Below, one piece after another: positions 17,701 through 26,232 of a stretch of DNA of 64,000 bases. Made by a program: the position numbers and the translations under genes. The notes under the pieces were generated by a model. It was not told the origin of the DNA. It did no database searches and saw only the letters and a program-made list of their open reading frames with translations. This DNA is from Qipengyuania_C sp046254955 (GTDB taxonomy: Bacteria; Pseudomonadota; Alphaproteobacteria; Sphingomonadales; Sphingomonadaceae): NCBI RefSeq assembly GCF_046254955.1, contig NZ_JBJXRG010000003.1, forward strand, positions 1 to 64,000, given 5' to 3'. Each line of letters opens with the position of its first letter. Within the stretch, counting starts at the first letter, position 1.

Positions 17701-18474
17701 ATGAGGGAACTCAAACCAGTATTGCTGGCGGCATTGCCAGCGCTCTGTCTCGTTGCAACACCGGCCCAGGCCGACGATGACTACGTCCAGGTCAGCACCG
17801 GGTTCGACTATTCGTCTGGCGATTATGGCGACACGGTCGATACCGATTTTCTGGCGATACCGGTCACACTCAAATATCAGGCCGACAACTGGTATGTGAA
17901 AACGTCGATTTCCTATCTCGATGTGGAAGGCCCTGACGGCGTCATTCCCGGCGATGGCGGCGGGGTGAACAATCCTGGCGGCGCGGTCTCCTCACGCAGC
18001 GGGATCGGGGATCTGTGGGTTACGGCGGGCTATTCGCTCGGCATCGGCGATTCCACCTGGTTCGACGCGGTCGGCAAGGTGAAGCTGCCGACGGCATCCG
18101 AAGCCAAGTCTCTTGGTACCGGCACAACCGATTATGTCGCACAGGGTGAACTGCTTCACAGCTTTGGCGATGTCAGCGTCTCTGCCTACGGCGGTCGCCG
18201 CTTCAATGGTTCGAGCGACCTGTTCGACCTGCGCGACGCTTGGCTTGGCGGCGCGGGCGTCTATGTCAACGCAGACCGCGTAATGCTGGGTCTCGACTAC
18301 GACTACCGTCAGGGATCGACCGAAACGTCATCGGATATCAGCGAGATCACCGGATCGGTAACCTACAAGCTCAGCGATGCGCTGCGGCTCCAGGGCTATG
18401 GCTATACCGGCCTGTCGGATGGCAGCCCCGATCTCGGTGGCGGCCTCCAGATTCTCTTCCGCTTCGGGCAATAG
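17701..18474 (+). CDS. Outer-membrane beta-barrel protein
   Basis: A 257-residue exported protein. Residues 1-22 form a signal peptide (MRELKPVLLAALPALCLVAT, cut after AQA). The mature part alternates short amphipathic strands and turns, ends with aromatic LFRFGQ, and contains phrases such as WYVKTSISYLDVEGPDG and GDLWVTAGYSLG, as in transporter-like porins of the phenol-degradation MetA type (COG4313-like). AGGGG lies 7 bases before the ATG. Role and substrate are unknown. It may be co-transcribed with the Pro-Glu-Lys repeat gene upstream. The gene converges on an isomerase gene 50 bases downstream. Confidence 0.75.
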   Translation: MRELKPVLLAALPALCLVATPAQADDDYVQVSTGFDYSSGDYGDTVDTDFLAIPVTLKYQADNWYVKTSISYLDVEGPDGVIPGDGGGVNNPGGAVSSRSGIGDLWVTAGYSLGIGDSTWFDAVGKVKLPTASEAKSLGTGTTDYVAQGELLHSFGDVSVSAYGGRRFNGSSDLFDLRDAWLGGAGVYVNADRVMLGLDYDYRQGSTETSSDISEITGSVTYKLSDALRLQGYGYTGLSDGSPDLGGGLQILFRFGQ

Positions 18475-18524
18475 GCCGGGGCATATTCGTTTTGGGAGGG
18501 GCAGAGGCGCAGCGCCGACCCGCC

Positions 18525-19154
18525 CTACTTCGCCCGAGCCTCCACTCGCTGGCGTACCAGCGGCAGCTGGTCATTGCCGAAATACATGTGCTCGTTGCCG
18601 TCCGGTGCGCGAACAAAGATCGATGGTGAACCGAAGGCACCCCGCGCAATCGCTTCCTCGGTATTGGCGCGCAGGCGGTCCTTGATTGGCTGTGATGTGG
18701 CCTGTTCCGCCAAAGCCGTGCCGTCCAACCCGCACGCATCAGCGACAGCGACCAGTTCGTCCATCTCGTCGAGATTACGCTGCGCGTTGAAATAGGCCTC
18801 AAATGCCGCCTCGGCGAAGCGTTCGAGCGTCACCTGATCATCCTCCAGCGCGCAGCACATCCGCATCGGGTTGACCGATTTGAGCGGATGGTGAGGTGAC
18901 GGGAAGTTCATCGCCACACCCGCCAGTTCGGCCCATTCCTTGAGCCATTGCCAGCTCGCCTTGAGCTTGATCGAGTTCTCATCCGTGCGCGCGGCATAGA
19001 CCGATTGGTTCACCGCATTGAACACACCGCCGACCAGGAATGGTCGCCAGGTGATATGCGTGTCCAGCCCCTCCAGCGCGGGGCCGATATTGCGAAAGGC
19101 GAGCCGGGTCCATGGGCTGGATAGGTCGAAGAAGAAGTCGATCGGTGTAGTCAT
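18525..19154 (-). CDS. 2-hydroxychromene-2-carboxylate isomerase family protein (DsbA fold)
   Basis: A 209-residue kappa-class glutathione-transferase/DsbA-fold protein. The start FFFDLSSPWTRLAF carries the active-site Ser of this family in place of the DsbA cysteines. TWRPFLVGGVFNAVNQS, SVNPMRMCCALEDD and FGSPSIFVRAPDG are typical HCCA isomerase segments. Characterised members act with glutathione in naphthalene breakdown, but no aromatic pathway gene is nearby, so the substrate is open. The gene is alone on this strand between a convergent barrel gene and the upstream UrcA gene, which is separated from it by a terminator. Confidence 0.85.
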   Translation of the reverse strand: MTTPIDFFFDLSSPWTRLAFRNIGPALEGLDTHITWRPFLVGGVFNAVNQSVYAARTDENSIKLKASWQWLKEWAELAGVAMNFPSPHHPLKSVNPMRMCCALEDDQVTLERFAEAAFEAYFNAQRNLDEMDELVAVADACGLDGTALAEQATSQPIKDRLRANTEEAIARGAFGSPSIFVRAPDGNEHMYFGNDQLPLVRQRVEARAK

Positions 19155-19181
19155 GCGTCCATACTACATCAGCCTTGCGAA

Positions 19182-19212
19182 GAAAAAACCCCGGCAAGCG
19201 AACCTGCCGGGG
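19182..19212 (-). terminator. Intrinsic terminator of the UrcA-family gene
   Basis: On the minus strand an 8-base GC-rich stem (19205-19212 pairing with 19189-19196) with an 8-base loop is followed by six T residues and TTC-like sequence at 19182-19188. This is a textbook rho-independent terminator 37 bases past the UrcA stop. It insulates that gene from the isomerase downstream. Confidence 0.85.
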
Positions 19213-19248
19213 CACTAGTGACCGACTTTGAAAGAGAAGAGTTTTCCG

Positions 19249-19566
19249 TCAGTCGGCTTTGGCCAAACGGACTACCGGATCGGTAGCCTCGTGCAGGGCC
19301 AAGAGAATGGGGCTGCGGATTTGTTCCACCAGCTGGCCTGTAAGCTCACGCTGGCAACGATACTGGTCACGCTTCAGCAGCGGCGTTGTCACCTCACAAG
19401 CGTGCTTGGCACTGACTGCGATGCGCTTGTAGACGGCCTTCGCGCCTTCGGGCGTAGTCAGCTCCGCTGTATCGTAACTCAGGCTTGCCTGGTTGGTTTG
19501 TGCGGCTGCAGGCTGCGCTACGAGCAATGCAGCGAAAGGTGCAAAAAGGGCAGTAATGCGGATCAT
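19249..19566 (-). CDS. UrcA family protein
   Basis: A 105-residue exported protein. ATG 19566 is preceded at 7 bases by GGAG and opens a signal peptide (MIRITALFAPFAALL, cut after AAA). The mature part shows the UrcA pattern: LSYDTAELTTPEGAKAVY, then a basic helix with HACE and a second Cys in QYRCQRE. Both cysteines are probably disulfide-linked in the periplasm. The family is widespread in Sphingomonadales and Caulobacterales and its function is unknown. An upstream ATG at 19578 is possible but lacks a ribosome site. It is divergent from the regulator gene to its right across 150 bases. Confidence 0.85.
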   Translation of the reverse strand: MIRITALFAPFAALLVAQPAAAQTNQASLSYDTAELTTPEGAKAVYKRIAVSAKHACEVTTPLLKRDQYRCQRELTGQLVEQIRSPILLALHEATDPVVRLAKAD

Positions 19567-19716
19567 GGCTGGCTCCATCGGCTGGCTGATTTCGATGGAC
19601 TCTGATTAGGGCTGGCCTGCGCAAACATCTTGAGAAGAGAGCAGAAAGATCCTGTCTCAGAATCTTTCCAGAATTCAGGTTTCGCGTGACTTCGAGAAAT
19701 TTGCTAAGGACGCTGC

Positions 19717-21582
19717 ATGGGAGAAGATCCCTCACCCATCCAATTCGGCGATTACGTCGTCGATCCGTCAGATCGCCGCTTGCTCGGCCCTCAAGGTCCC
19801 ATCCATATCGGTGGGCGTGCCTTCGGCGTGCTATCTTCCTTACTGAGTGCCAATGGCCGATTGGTCACCAAGGACGAATTGTTTGAGGAGGTTTGGGAAG
19901 GCCTGGCCGTCAGTGATGCCGCGCTAACATCGGTTATTCGCGAGTTACGCATCGCCTTGGGGGACCGCGACACGCACGGCACCATCACTGCAGTCTATGG
20001 AAAAGGGTACCGGCTGAATGCGGAGCAGACAGAGGTTGGGCCCGCAAGCTTACCAACCAGTGGCCTTCAAGAGGCAAGAAACAAACTGGCAGTACTGCCA
20101 TTCGACAATCTGTCTGCCGATCCGGATATGGACTACTTCTCGGACGGGATCAGCGAGGAGATCCTTTCGGTCGTATCGCGCGGAACCGACATCCCGACGA
20201 TCGGCAAGCTCTCCAGTTTTTCTTTCCGCGGGGAGGCAAAGGCCAAGGCACCTTCCGAACTCAAGGTCAGCCATATTCTCGATGGCTCGGTTCGTAAGTT
20301 GGGCAATGAAGTCCGGATCACTGCGCACTTGCTGGATGTAACGCAGGACGAAACACTCTGGTCGGAAAACTTCGATGCGGGGGTGACCGATCTGCTTTCC
20401 ACGCAAGTCCGAATTGCGGAAGCGATTGCCGAGCGGATGGAACTGCAATTTACTCACCAGGAACGCGGCGAGATTTCGCCCGAGATGTACGATCTTTACC
20501 TACGCGCGATTGAGGTGAGCCGGCAACGGATCCACAATGACGTCCAGATTGCTCTGCTTGAGCGAGTGACCCGGGAAGCCCCGGGGTATGCGCCCGCCTG
20601 GGGCAAGCTGGCCAGCAGCTATGCGCTCTATCGTATGGTGAGGCCGGTCGAAGAGTGGCCACGGATCATGAACAATGCCCGGGAAGCGATCGCTCGTGCC
20701 CGCGCAATTGATGCCGACGACCTCCATGCCCATTCTGCCGAGTATCAACTGGTTTCTCCGGTTGGGGCGTATGAGCGCCGCTTTGAAATCCTGGCGGCTA
20801 TGGCCGGGAAAGCCAGCAATACAGCGGTCTTCAACTTCTTCTACTCGTGGCATCTCATCCTGATTGGTCGGATGAAGGATGCATGTGGTTACGCAGCCCA
20901 TGCCGCAGAACTCGACCCGGACGATTTGCCGTACTCGACCTTTGCGGGAAGCTGCCTCTACTACGCTGGGTATCTGGACGAGGCGAGAACCAAGCTACTG
21001 GCCGAATATGGGCGCAATCCGGACGATTATCATGTGCTGGCCGCACTCCTCAATTGCGCTGCGATCATGAAGGACAAGCCGCTGGTTCGCAAACTGCTGG
21101 AGCCGGAGAATCTCGCACGTCATCCCTTGGGTGAATATGCCTACCAAGAGGTGGTTGCCAAGGCGATACTCGACGATGAACAAGGCGAATGGGCAAGATT
21201 AGTTGGCGATATCCGTCAGCGGCTGCGAGCAAGTGGGGGATTCGATCTGGGATCCGCGATATACCTTGCAAGGTTCGCATCGCCGAGCGAGGCCCATGAT
21301 CTTATCGCCGAATTGCCCATCTCCCTGAATATGCATTCCGATATGTTCCCTGACTTTGTGGCCAATGCCAGCTTGCTTCTATTCCTCAAGGACTTTTCCG
21401 CAATCCGCCAGGACCCGCGCTTTGCCATCTTGTGCGCGCGGCTCGGACTCGCCCAGTTCTGGACTGAACATGACATCTGGCCCGATTGCGCGGACGACGA
21501 AACCTGGGGCTACGATTTGCGGACCGAATGTTTCAAGGCGGTTGAGACCACCCCGGTCGATCCACCGCTATTGGCGCTTTAG
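19717..21582 (+). CDS. Winged-helix transcriptional regulator with TolB-like and TPR regions (CadC type)
   Basis: A 621-residue protein in three parts. Residues about 7-103 form an OmpR/CadC-type winged helix (RLVTKDELFEEVWEGL, recognition segment VSDAALTSVIRELRIALGD, wing YGKGYRLN). Residues about 122-225 match the TolB-like N-terminal fold seen in such regulators, with AVLPFDNLSADPDMDYFSDG and HILDGSVRK. The remainder is helical, TPR-like, and ends in a Cys-containing tail. No membrane segment is evident, unlike E. coli CadC. Related proteins are often annotated adenylate-cyclase-like, but no cyclase domain is present. It is divergent from the UrcA gene, a possible target, which is inference. 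Confidence 0.85.
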   Translation: MGEDPSPIQFGDYVVDPSDRRLLGPQGPIHIGGRAFGVLSSLLSANGRLVTKDELFEEVWEGLAVSDAALTSVIRELRIALGDRDTHGTITAVYGKGYRLNAEQTEVGPASLPTSGLQEARNKLAVLPFDNLSADPDMDYFSDGISEEILSVVSRGTDIPTIGKLSSFSFRGEAKAKAPSELKVSHILDGSVRKLGNEVRITAHLLDVTQDETLWSENFDAGVTDLLSTQVRIAEAIAERMELQFTHQERGEISPEMYDLYLRAIEVSRQRIHNDVQIALLERVTREAPGYAPAWGKLASSYALYRMVRPVEEWPRIMNNAREAIARARAIDADDLHAHSAEYQLVSPVGAYERRFEILAAMAGKASNTAVFNFFYSWHLILIGRMKDACGYAAHAAELDPDDLPYSTFAGSCLYYAGYLDEARTKLLAEYGRNPDDYHVLAALLNCAAIMKDKPLVRKLLEPENLARHPLGEYAYQEVVAKAILDDEQGEWARLVGDIRQRLRASGGFDLGSAIYLARFASPSEAHDLIAELPISLNMHSDMFPDFVANASLLLFLKDFSAIRQDPRFAILCARLGLAQFWTEHDIWPDCADDETWGYDLRTECFKAVETTPVDPPLLAL

Positions 21583-21594
21583 CCGGGCCAAAGC

Positions 21595-22827
21595 CTACCG
21601 CAAGCTCACCACATTGTCCGCGACAGGGCGCACGCGGCTGCCGTCGTAGAGGCTCGCCATGGGCTCATCCTCGACCACAGCGTGCTCGGCCTCGCCGAAG
21701 CCGTTGAAGCCTGTCTTCATCGCGGTGCCGTAGGCGCCTAGCATGCCGATTTCGATATAGTCGCCCGCCTGGATGTCTCCCGGCAGGTAGAACGGCCCCT
21801 TCATATAATCGGCATCGTCGCAGGTCGGCCCGTAGAAGCTGAATTCCTGCTCGGCTTCGTAGAGATCGTCTTCGAGTGCGCAGACGGGAAATTTCCAGTC
21901 GACATGCGCGGCATCGAACAGCGCGCCATAGGCACCGTCATTGATGTAAAGCTCGTCGCCGCGGCGCTTTTCGACGCACACCACCAACGAGGAATACTCC
22001 GCGCATAGCGCCCTGCCCGGCTCGCACCACAGCTCGGCGTTGTAGGCAATCGGGAGCTCTTCGAAATGGCGTTTGATAACCTCGAAGAAGTCTTCCATCG
22101 GAGGAGGCTCCATCCCGGGATAGACTGAGGGAAAACCGCCGCCCACATCAACCACGTCGATCACCACGCTGGCCTGCGCCACTGCAGCGCGCACGCGTTC
22201 GATCGCCTGGACATAGGCGAATGGCGTCATCGCCTGGCTACCGACATGGAAACACACACCCAGCCAGTCACAATGCTGGCGGGCCGCCTGTAGCAGATCG
22301 GGTGCCTCGGTCAGGTCGCAGCCAAATTTCGCCGCAAGGCTGAGCTCGGCATATTCGGAAGATACGCGCAGGCGCACCAATAGCCGCAAATCTTCGGCCG
22401 GATTGCCTTCCTCGTCGCTGCACGCCTCGACGATCTTTTCCAGCTCATCGAGCGTGTCGAGGCTGAAAGTGCGGCAGCCATGTTCGTGATAGGCCTCGCG
22501 GATTGCGCGCCGCGTCTTGATCGGGTGCATGAAGCATTGCGTCGCGCCGGGCAGCACCTGGCTGACCAGCCGCACTTCGGCGATCGACGCGACATCGTAA
22601 TGCGTGATGCCGTTCTCCCACAGGACCTTCAGCAAGTCCGGCGAGGGATTGGCCTTCACGGCATAAAGCGAAGTGCCCGGAAACTTCTCATTGAAGAAGC
22701 GGGCAGCGCGGGCCGCTGCATGCGGCCGGTTAAGGATAACGGGTTCGTCCGGCGCGAGGGCGCGGACTACAGCCTTGGCATCGGGATAAACGTGCAACTC
22801 AAGGGACCCCCTAACGGTTCGTTTCAA
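21595..22827 (-). CDS. Ornithine decarboxylase-like PLP enzyme (alanine-racemase fold, type III)
   Basis: Probably makes putrescine from ornithine. The 410-residue frame has the PLP lysine in SLYAVKANPSPDLLKVL, a glycine-rich phosphate loop DVVDVGGGFPSVYPG, the active-site region WCEPGRALCAEYSS, and the GPTCDDADYM motif with the Cys of the partner subunit, typical of ODC rather than diaminopimelate decarboxylase. No ATG is available at the 5' end. The TTG at 22827 is used here; another TTG at 22797 with AGGGGG upstream is a good alternative. The gene is last in the polyamine cluster, 140 bases after the preceding gene, so it may have its own promoter. Lysine or arginine decarboxylation cannot be excluded. 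Confidence 0.85.
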   Translation of the reverse strand: MKRTVRGSLELHVYPDAKAVVRALAPDEPVILNRPHAAARAARFFNEKFPGTSLYAVKANPSPDLLKVLWENGITHYDVASIAEVRLVSQVLPGATQCFMHPIKTRRAIREAYHEHGCRTFSLDTLDELEKIVEACSDEEGNPAEDLRLLVRLRVSSEYAELSLAAKFGCDLTEAPDLLQAARQHCDWLGVCFHVGSQAMTPFAYVQAIERVRAAVAQASVVIDVVDVGGGFPSVYPGMEPPPMEDFFEVIKRHFEELPIAYNAELWCEPGRALCAEYSSLVVCVEKRRGDELYINDGAYGALFDAAHVDWKFPVCALEDDLYEAEQEFSFYGPTCDDADYMKGPFYLPGDIQAGDYIEIGMLGAYGTAMKTGFNGFGEAEHAVVEDEPMASLYDGSRVRPVADNVVSLR

Positions 22828-22967
22828 TATGCTGCCATGGTCTGGGAAGTCCCACCCTGCTTACGCAAGGGGCTCGGCAGCGGAAGCGCGCATATAAGCC
22901 GGAATCGCTGGATTTCAAGCGAATTTTCGCACTGCAGGCGCGATAGAGGGCGCTGATTTTCCCGCGC

Positions 22968-24311
22968 TCAGTCGCCGCGAGTAACGTGATCCACGATCGC
23001 CCGATAGGTCGGCAATGTGATCGGATCGATGTTCACATTCCCCGCGATCGGATGCGAGCCAAAACGAGCGATCACAATCTCGGATTGTGGATCGATCCAG
23101 ATCGCTTGCCCATGGATGCCGCGCGCACTGAAAGCCCCATGATCGTCATTCATGAACCACCATTGGCTGCGATAGGAATAGCCCGGCAAAGTCGCATAGT
23201 TCGCCTTAGGATTATCCTGGATCAGGGCTGCGCCCCTAATCATCCCTTCGACCAGTCCTTCGGGCAAGATCTGCCCATCGCCGCGTCTTCCGCCTAACCG
23301 GATAGCTTCGCCGAAGCGGGCGAGGTCTCGCAGGCACAGGTTGAGCCCGCCGCCGACGAAAGGTGTCCCGATCGGATCGACCAGGATATCAGCGGCGCAT
23401 TCCATCCCGAACGGTTTCCAGATCCGCTCCGACAGGATGGTATTGAGCGGCTTGCCTTCTACCCGCGCTACGATCCACGCCAGCACATCAGTGTTGACTG
23501 TTCGGTAGACGAAGCGCGTGCCATGCCCCTCGCTCCCCTTCTTCACGGTCGGCAGGTAATCGTAGATGGTGCGCGGCCCGGTATAGCCGGGTGGCTCTTG
23601 CCCCGCGATGCCAAGGGCAAGTGAGTAGGCCGCGATGTCCGAGTTTGGATCGGAATAGACTTCGCTCCAGTCCAGGTCGGTCGTCATATCCATCACCTGG
23701 CGCACGCTGGCACCAGCAAAACCGCTTTCGGCAAGCTCGGGCAAATAGCTTTCTACCAGCGCATCCTGATCAAGCCGGCCTTCGGCAATCATGCTCTCGG
23801 CAATGGTGCCGATAAAGCTCTTGGTGACCGAGAATGCGATGTGCCTCGTGTCGGGCTTCGTCACCCCGAGATATCTTTCGTAGATGATCTCGCCTTCATG
23901 CATCACCAGCAGCGCATCGGTATAGGACGCGTAGAGCGCGTCTTCGAAGCTCAATGCTTCCTGTGCGCCCATCGGTGTGACTTCTATTCTCTCGAAACCG
24001 GCGTGAAGATCGCGCGGCAGCTCCCATCTCTCTGCAATGTCAATGTTGGCCGTGGGCAGGACTTCGCGCATATGGCTGAACGACCATCGCGTTTTCGGGA
24101 AAATGAAATGGTCGCTGCGCCGCGCCAGAACGCGTTTTTCTTCTGGAGGCGGCGAACCTTCCATCCAACCCATGGCGGCCGGATCGCTTGCGCGGCCATC
24201 CAGAGGTGCAGGCGCTGCCTCTTGCGCGGCGGCTGCGGGTACCCAGGCCATCGCCGCGATGGTCAGGGGCAAAAAGCCCGACAAAATCCGCTTACCAACC
24301 ACTGCACTCAT
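22968..24311 (-). CDS. Secreted serine hydrolase of the class C beta-lactamase fold (NylB-like)
   Basis: A 447-residue hydrolase with a signal peptide (residues 1 to about 29, ending AAAQ). The beta-lactamase fold motifs are present: Ser-x-x-Lys in FSVTKSFIGT, Tyr-x-Asn-like FVYRTVNTDVLAW, and HGQ in the third position. The overall pattern resembles 6-aminohexanoate-dimer hydrolase (NylB) and esterase relatives more than true beta-lactamases. It lies 30 bases after the carboxynorspermidine decarboxylase in the same direction. A link to polyamine metabolism, for instance hydrolysis of an amide-linked polyamine outside the cytoplasm, is speculation. The natural substrate is unknown. Confidence 0.83.
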   Translation of the reverse strand: MSAVVGKRILSGFLPLTIAAMAWVPAAAAQEAAPAPLDGRASDPAAMGWMEGSPPPEEKRVLARRSDHFIFPKTRWSFSHMREVLPTANIDIAERWELPRDLHAGFERIEVTPMGAQEALSFEDALYASYTDALLVMHEGEIIYERYLGVTKPDTRHIAFSVTKSFIGTIAESMIAEGRLDQDALVESYLPELAESGFAGASVRQVMDMTTDLDWSEVYSDPNSDIAAYSLALGIAGQEPPGYTGPRTIYDYLPTVKKGSEGHGTRFVYRTVNTDVLAWIVARVEGKPLNTILSERIWKPFGMECAADILVDPIGTPFVGGGLNLCLRDLARFGEAIRLGGRRGDGQILPEGLVEGMIRGAALIQDNPKANYATLPGYSYRSQWWFMNDDHGAFSARGIHGQAIWIDPQSEIVIARFGSHPIAGNVNIDPITLPTYRAIVDHVTRGD

Positions 24312-24341
24312 CGCATGCTCTCCCTCGCACTCGAGAGTAGA

Positions 24342-25520
24342 TCAACTCAGCCGGTCGCGGAAGTCCTCATATTCGAAGCTTTTGACCAGCTCGAGCGCAT
24401 CGGTCTCGCTGTCCCACAGGTAGATCGAGGGAAGCTGCACACCATTGAAAGTATTGGTTTTCACCATCGAGTAATGCGCCTGGTCGAGGAAGGCGATGCG
24501 CTGGCCGGGCTCGGGTGGCTGCGGCAGGTTGTAATCGCCGATCACATCGCCCGCGAGGCATGACGGGCCGCCAAGGCGAACGGACGGATTGCCGCCCCCT
24601 CCCCGCTCGTGCAGCATCGCCGGGCGATAGGGCGCCTCGATCACATCGGGCATGTGACAAGTGGCGGAGATATCGACGATGGCGGTGGGCACTTCATTGA
24701 AGCCGGTATCGAGGATCGTTCCCACAAGAATCCCGGCATCGAGCGCCACGGCTTCGCCCGGTTCGAGGTATATCTCTGCGCCGGTGTCTTCCTTGGCATC
24801 CCTGAGGAACTCGACCAGCTCGTCGCGCTGGTAATCGGCGCGCGTGATGTGATGCCCGCCCCCCATGTTGATCCATTTGAGCTGGCCGAAATAAGGTTCG
24901 ATCGCGTCGAAAACACGATCCCAGGTCTGCTGGAGAGGCTCGAAATCCTGCTCGCACAGATTGTGGAAGTGGATTCCGTCGACATGCTCCATCACCTCTT
25001 CGGTAAGCTGGTCGAGCGGCAAGCCCAGACGCGAGCCCGGCGATGAGGGATCATAGCGCGGTACTTCGCCGGTCGGGACCTGCGGATTTATGCGCAGACC
25101 GACATCGAAGTCGCCGCCCGAGAGGCGCGCCTGCTCCAGGATCAGCTGCGCGCGCTGAAGCTGACCTGCCGAATTGAAGATCACATGGTCGGACAGGCGG
25201 CAGATTTCTTCCAGCTCGTCCGGCTTAAAAGCGGCGGAATAAGTCGCAATTTCGCCATCGTAGAATTCGCTCGCCAGCCGCGCTTCCCACAAGCCTGAGG
25301 TGCATACACCGTCGAGATATTCGCCGATGATCGGCGCGACCGACCACATGGAGAACGCCTTGAGCGCGGCAAGTACCTTGATATCCGCCTCGTCGCGAAT
25401 GTCGGCAAGGATCTGGCAATTGGCGCGCAGCTTCGCTGCGTCCACCACGAATGCGGGGCTTTCGACCCGGCTGAGGTCGAATTGGGCAAAAGCGCCCGGA
25501 TCACCGGCCTTTGTTTCCAC
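24342..25520 (-). CDS. nspC: Carboxynorspermidine/carboxyspermidine decarboxylase
   Basis: PLP enzyme of the alanine-racemase fold that decarboxylates carboxyspermidine or carboxynorspermidine to the free triamine. The 392-residue protein shows the PLP lysine region KVLAALKAFSMWSV, the segment GLRINPQVPTGEVPRYDPSS, GIHFHNLCEQ, LEPGEAVALDAG and the C-terminal LGGPSCLAGDVIGDY, all characteristic of NspC. The GTG start shares a base with the stop of the alpha/beta-hydrolase gene upstream (TAGTG), so the two are translationally coupled. It works with the dehydrogenase encoded at the head of the cluster. Spermidine rather than norspermidine is the expected product in alphaproteobacteria, as known for the pathway. 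Confidence 0.93.
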   Translation of the reverse strand: METKAGDPGAFAQFDLSRVESPAFVVDAAKLRANCQILADIRDEADIKVLAALKAFSMWSVAPIIGEYLDGVCTSGLWEARLASEFYDGEIATYSAAFKPDELEEICRLSDHVIFNSAGQLQRAQLILEQARLSGGDFDVGLRINPQVPTGEVPRYDPSSPGSRLGLPLDQLTEEVMEHVDGIHFHNLCEQDFEPLQQTWDRVFDAIEPYFGQLKWINMGGGHHITRADYQRDELVEFLRDAKEDTGAEIYLEPGEAVALDAGILVGTILDTGFNEVPTAIVDISATCHMPDVIEAPYRPAMLHERGGGGNPSVRLGGPSCLAGDVIGDYNLPQPPEPGQRIAFLDQAHYSMVKTNTFNGVQLPSIYLWDSETDALELVKSFEYEDFRDRLS

Positions 25521-26224
25521 TACTCCGCCCCTAATCGCGGCAATTCTTTGGCAAAGGACAAGAGAACCTCCGCGAGTTCATATGGCTTGTCTCGCGCAAC
25601 GAGATGGCTGGCATGTTCGATTCTAACCACTTTCAGCTCCGATACTGCCTCCGAAAGCCGTTTGATATCCGAATCCGTAATCGAACCTTCGCCTGCGACA
25701 ACCAGAAGAACTGGAAAGTCGATCCCTGCCGAAGCTTCGCGGAGTTTCTCCGATTGCCCGAGGATATCATCGACTAGTGGCGACTGGTCCAGCGGCGGCG
25801 TTGTCGTGCGAAGATAGGCTCTGACACGGTCAGGATCGGGATCGGGAATCACGTCGACCAGAACGAGACCGCGCATATTGCGCCGAGCTGCAGGCTCGGT
25901 CGCTGCCAGTAAACCGCAAAAACCTCCGAGGGACGCTCCTACAACAATGATCGGCGTGGATTGCCCTGCAATAATCTCCGCCGCATCTGCCGCGAACCGG
26001 GCAACACCGTCACCCCTGGTTCCACCGCTCTCACCGTGGCCACGTTGATCGACAGCCAGAGAGCCGTAGCCGGATTGCCAAAGTCGCTCTGCTATCGGTT
26101 GCCAGACCTTTCGCCGTTCACCACCCGCGTGAAGCAGGAGGAAAACGGGTTCGCCCAGTTGGTCGGCGACCAATCTTACGTCGCCGAATTCGAAGGTGTG
26201 AATTGAGGGTGCAGGGGCAGGCAC
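25520..26224 (-). CDS. Alpha/beta hydrolase embedded in the polyamine operon
   Basis: A 234-residue soluble alpha/beta-hydrolase fold protein. The nucleophile elbow is GASLGGFCGLLA, the oxyanion segment LLLHAGGERRKVWQP, and the catalytic His HASHLVARDKP near the C-terminus; the acid is probably in the loop near DFPVLLVVAGEGSI. The GTG start lies 8 bases behind the dehydrogenase stop. The stop overlaps the nspC start, so the gene sits inside the polyamine operon between its two core genes. It lacks a lipase lid or signal peptide. Activity on an acylated polyamine or on a related ester is possible but not shown. Confidence 0.85.
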   Translation of the reverse strand: MPAPAPSIHTFEFGDVRLVADQLGEPVFLLLHAGGERRKVWQPIAERLWQSGYGSLAVDQRGHGESGGTRGDGVARFAADAAEIIAGQSTPIIVVGASLGGFCGLLAATEPAARRNMRGLVLVDVIPDPDPDRVRAYLRTTTPPLDQSPLVDDILGQSEKLREASAGIDFPVLLVVAGEGSITDSDIKRLSEAVSELKVVRIEHASHLVARDKPYELAEVLLSFAKELPRLGAE

Positions 26225-26232
26225 AAAGACGC

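Noticed and set aside
21595..25520. The ODC-like gene and nspC considered as lysA (diaminopimelate decarboxylases)
   Set aside because: The Cys-containing GPTCDDADY motif and the NspC-type motifs together with the neighbouring dehydrogenase favour polyamine enzymes.
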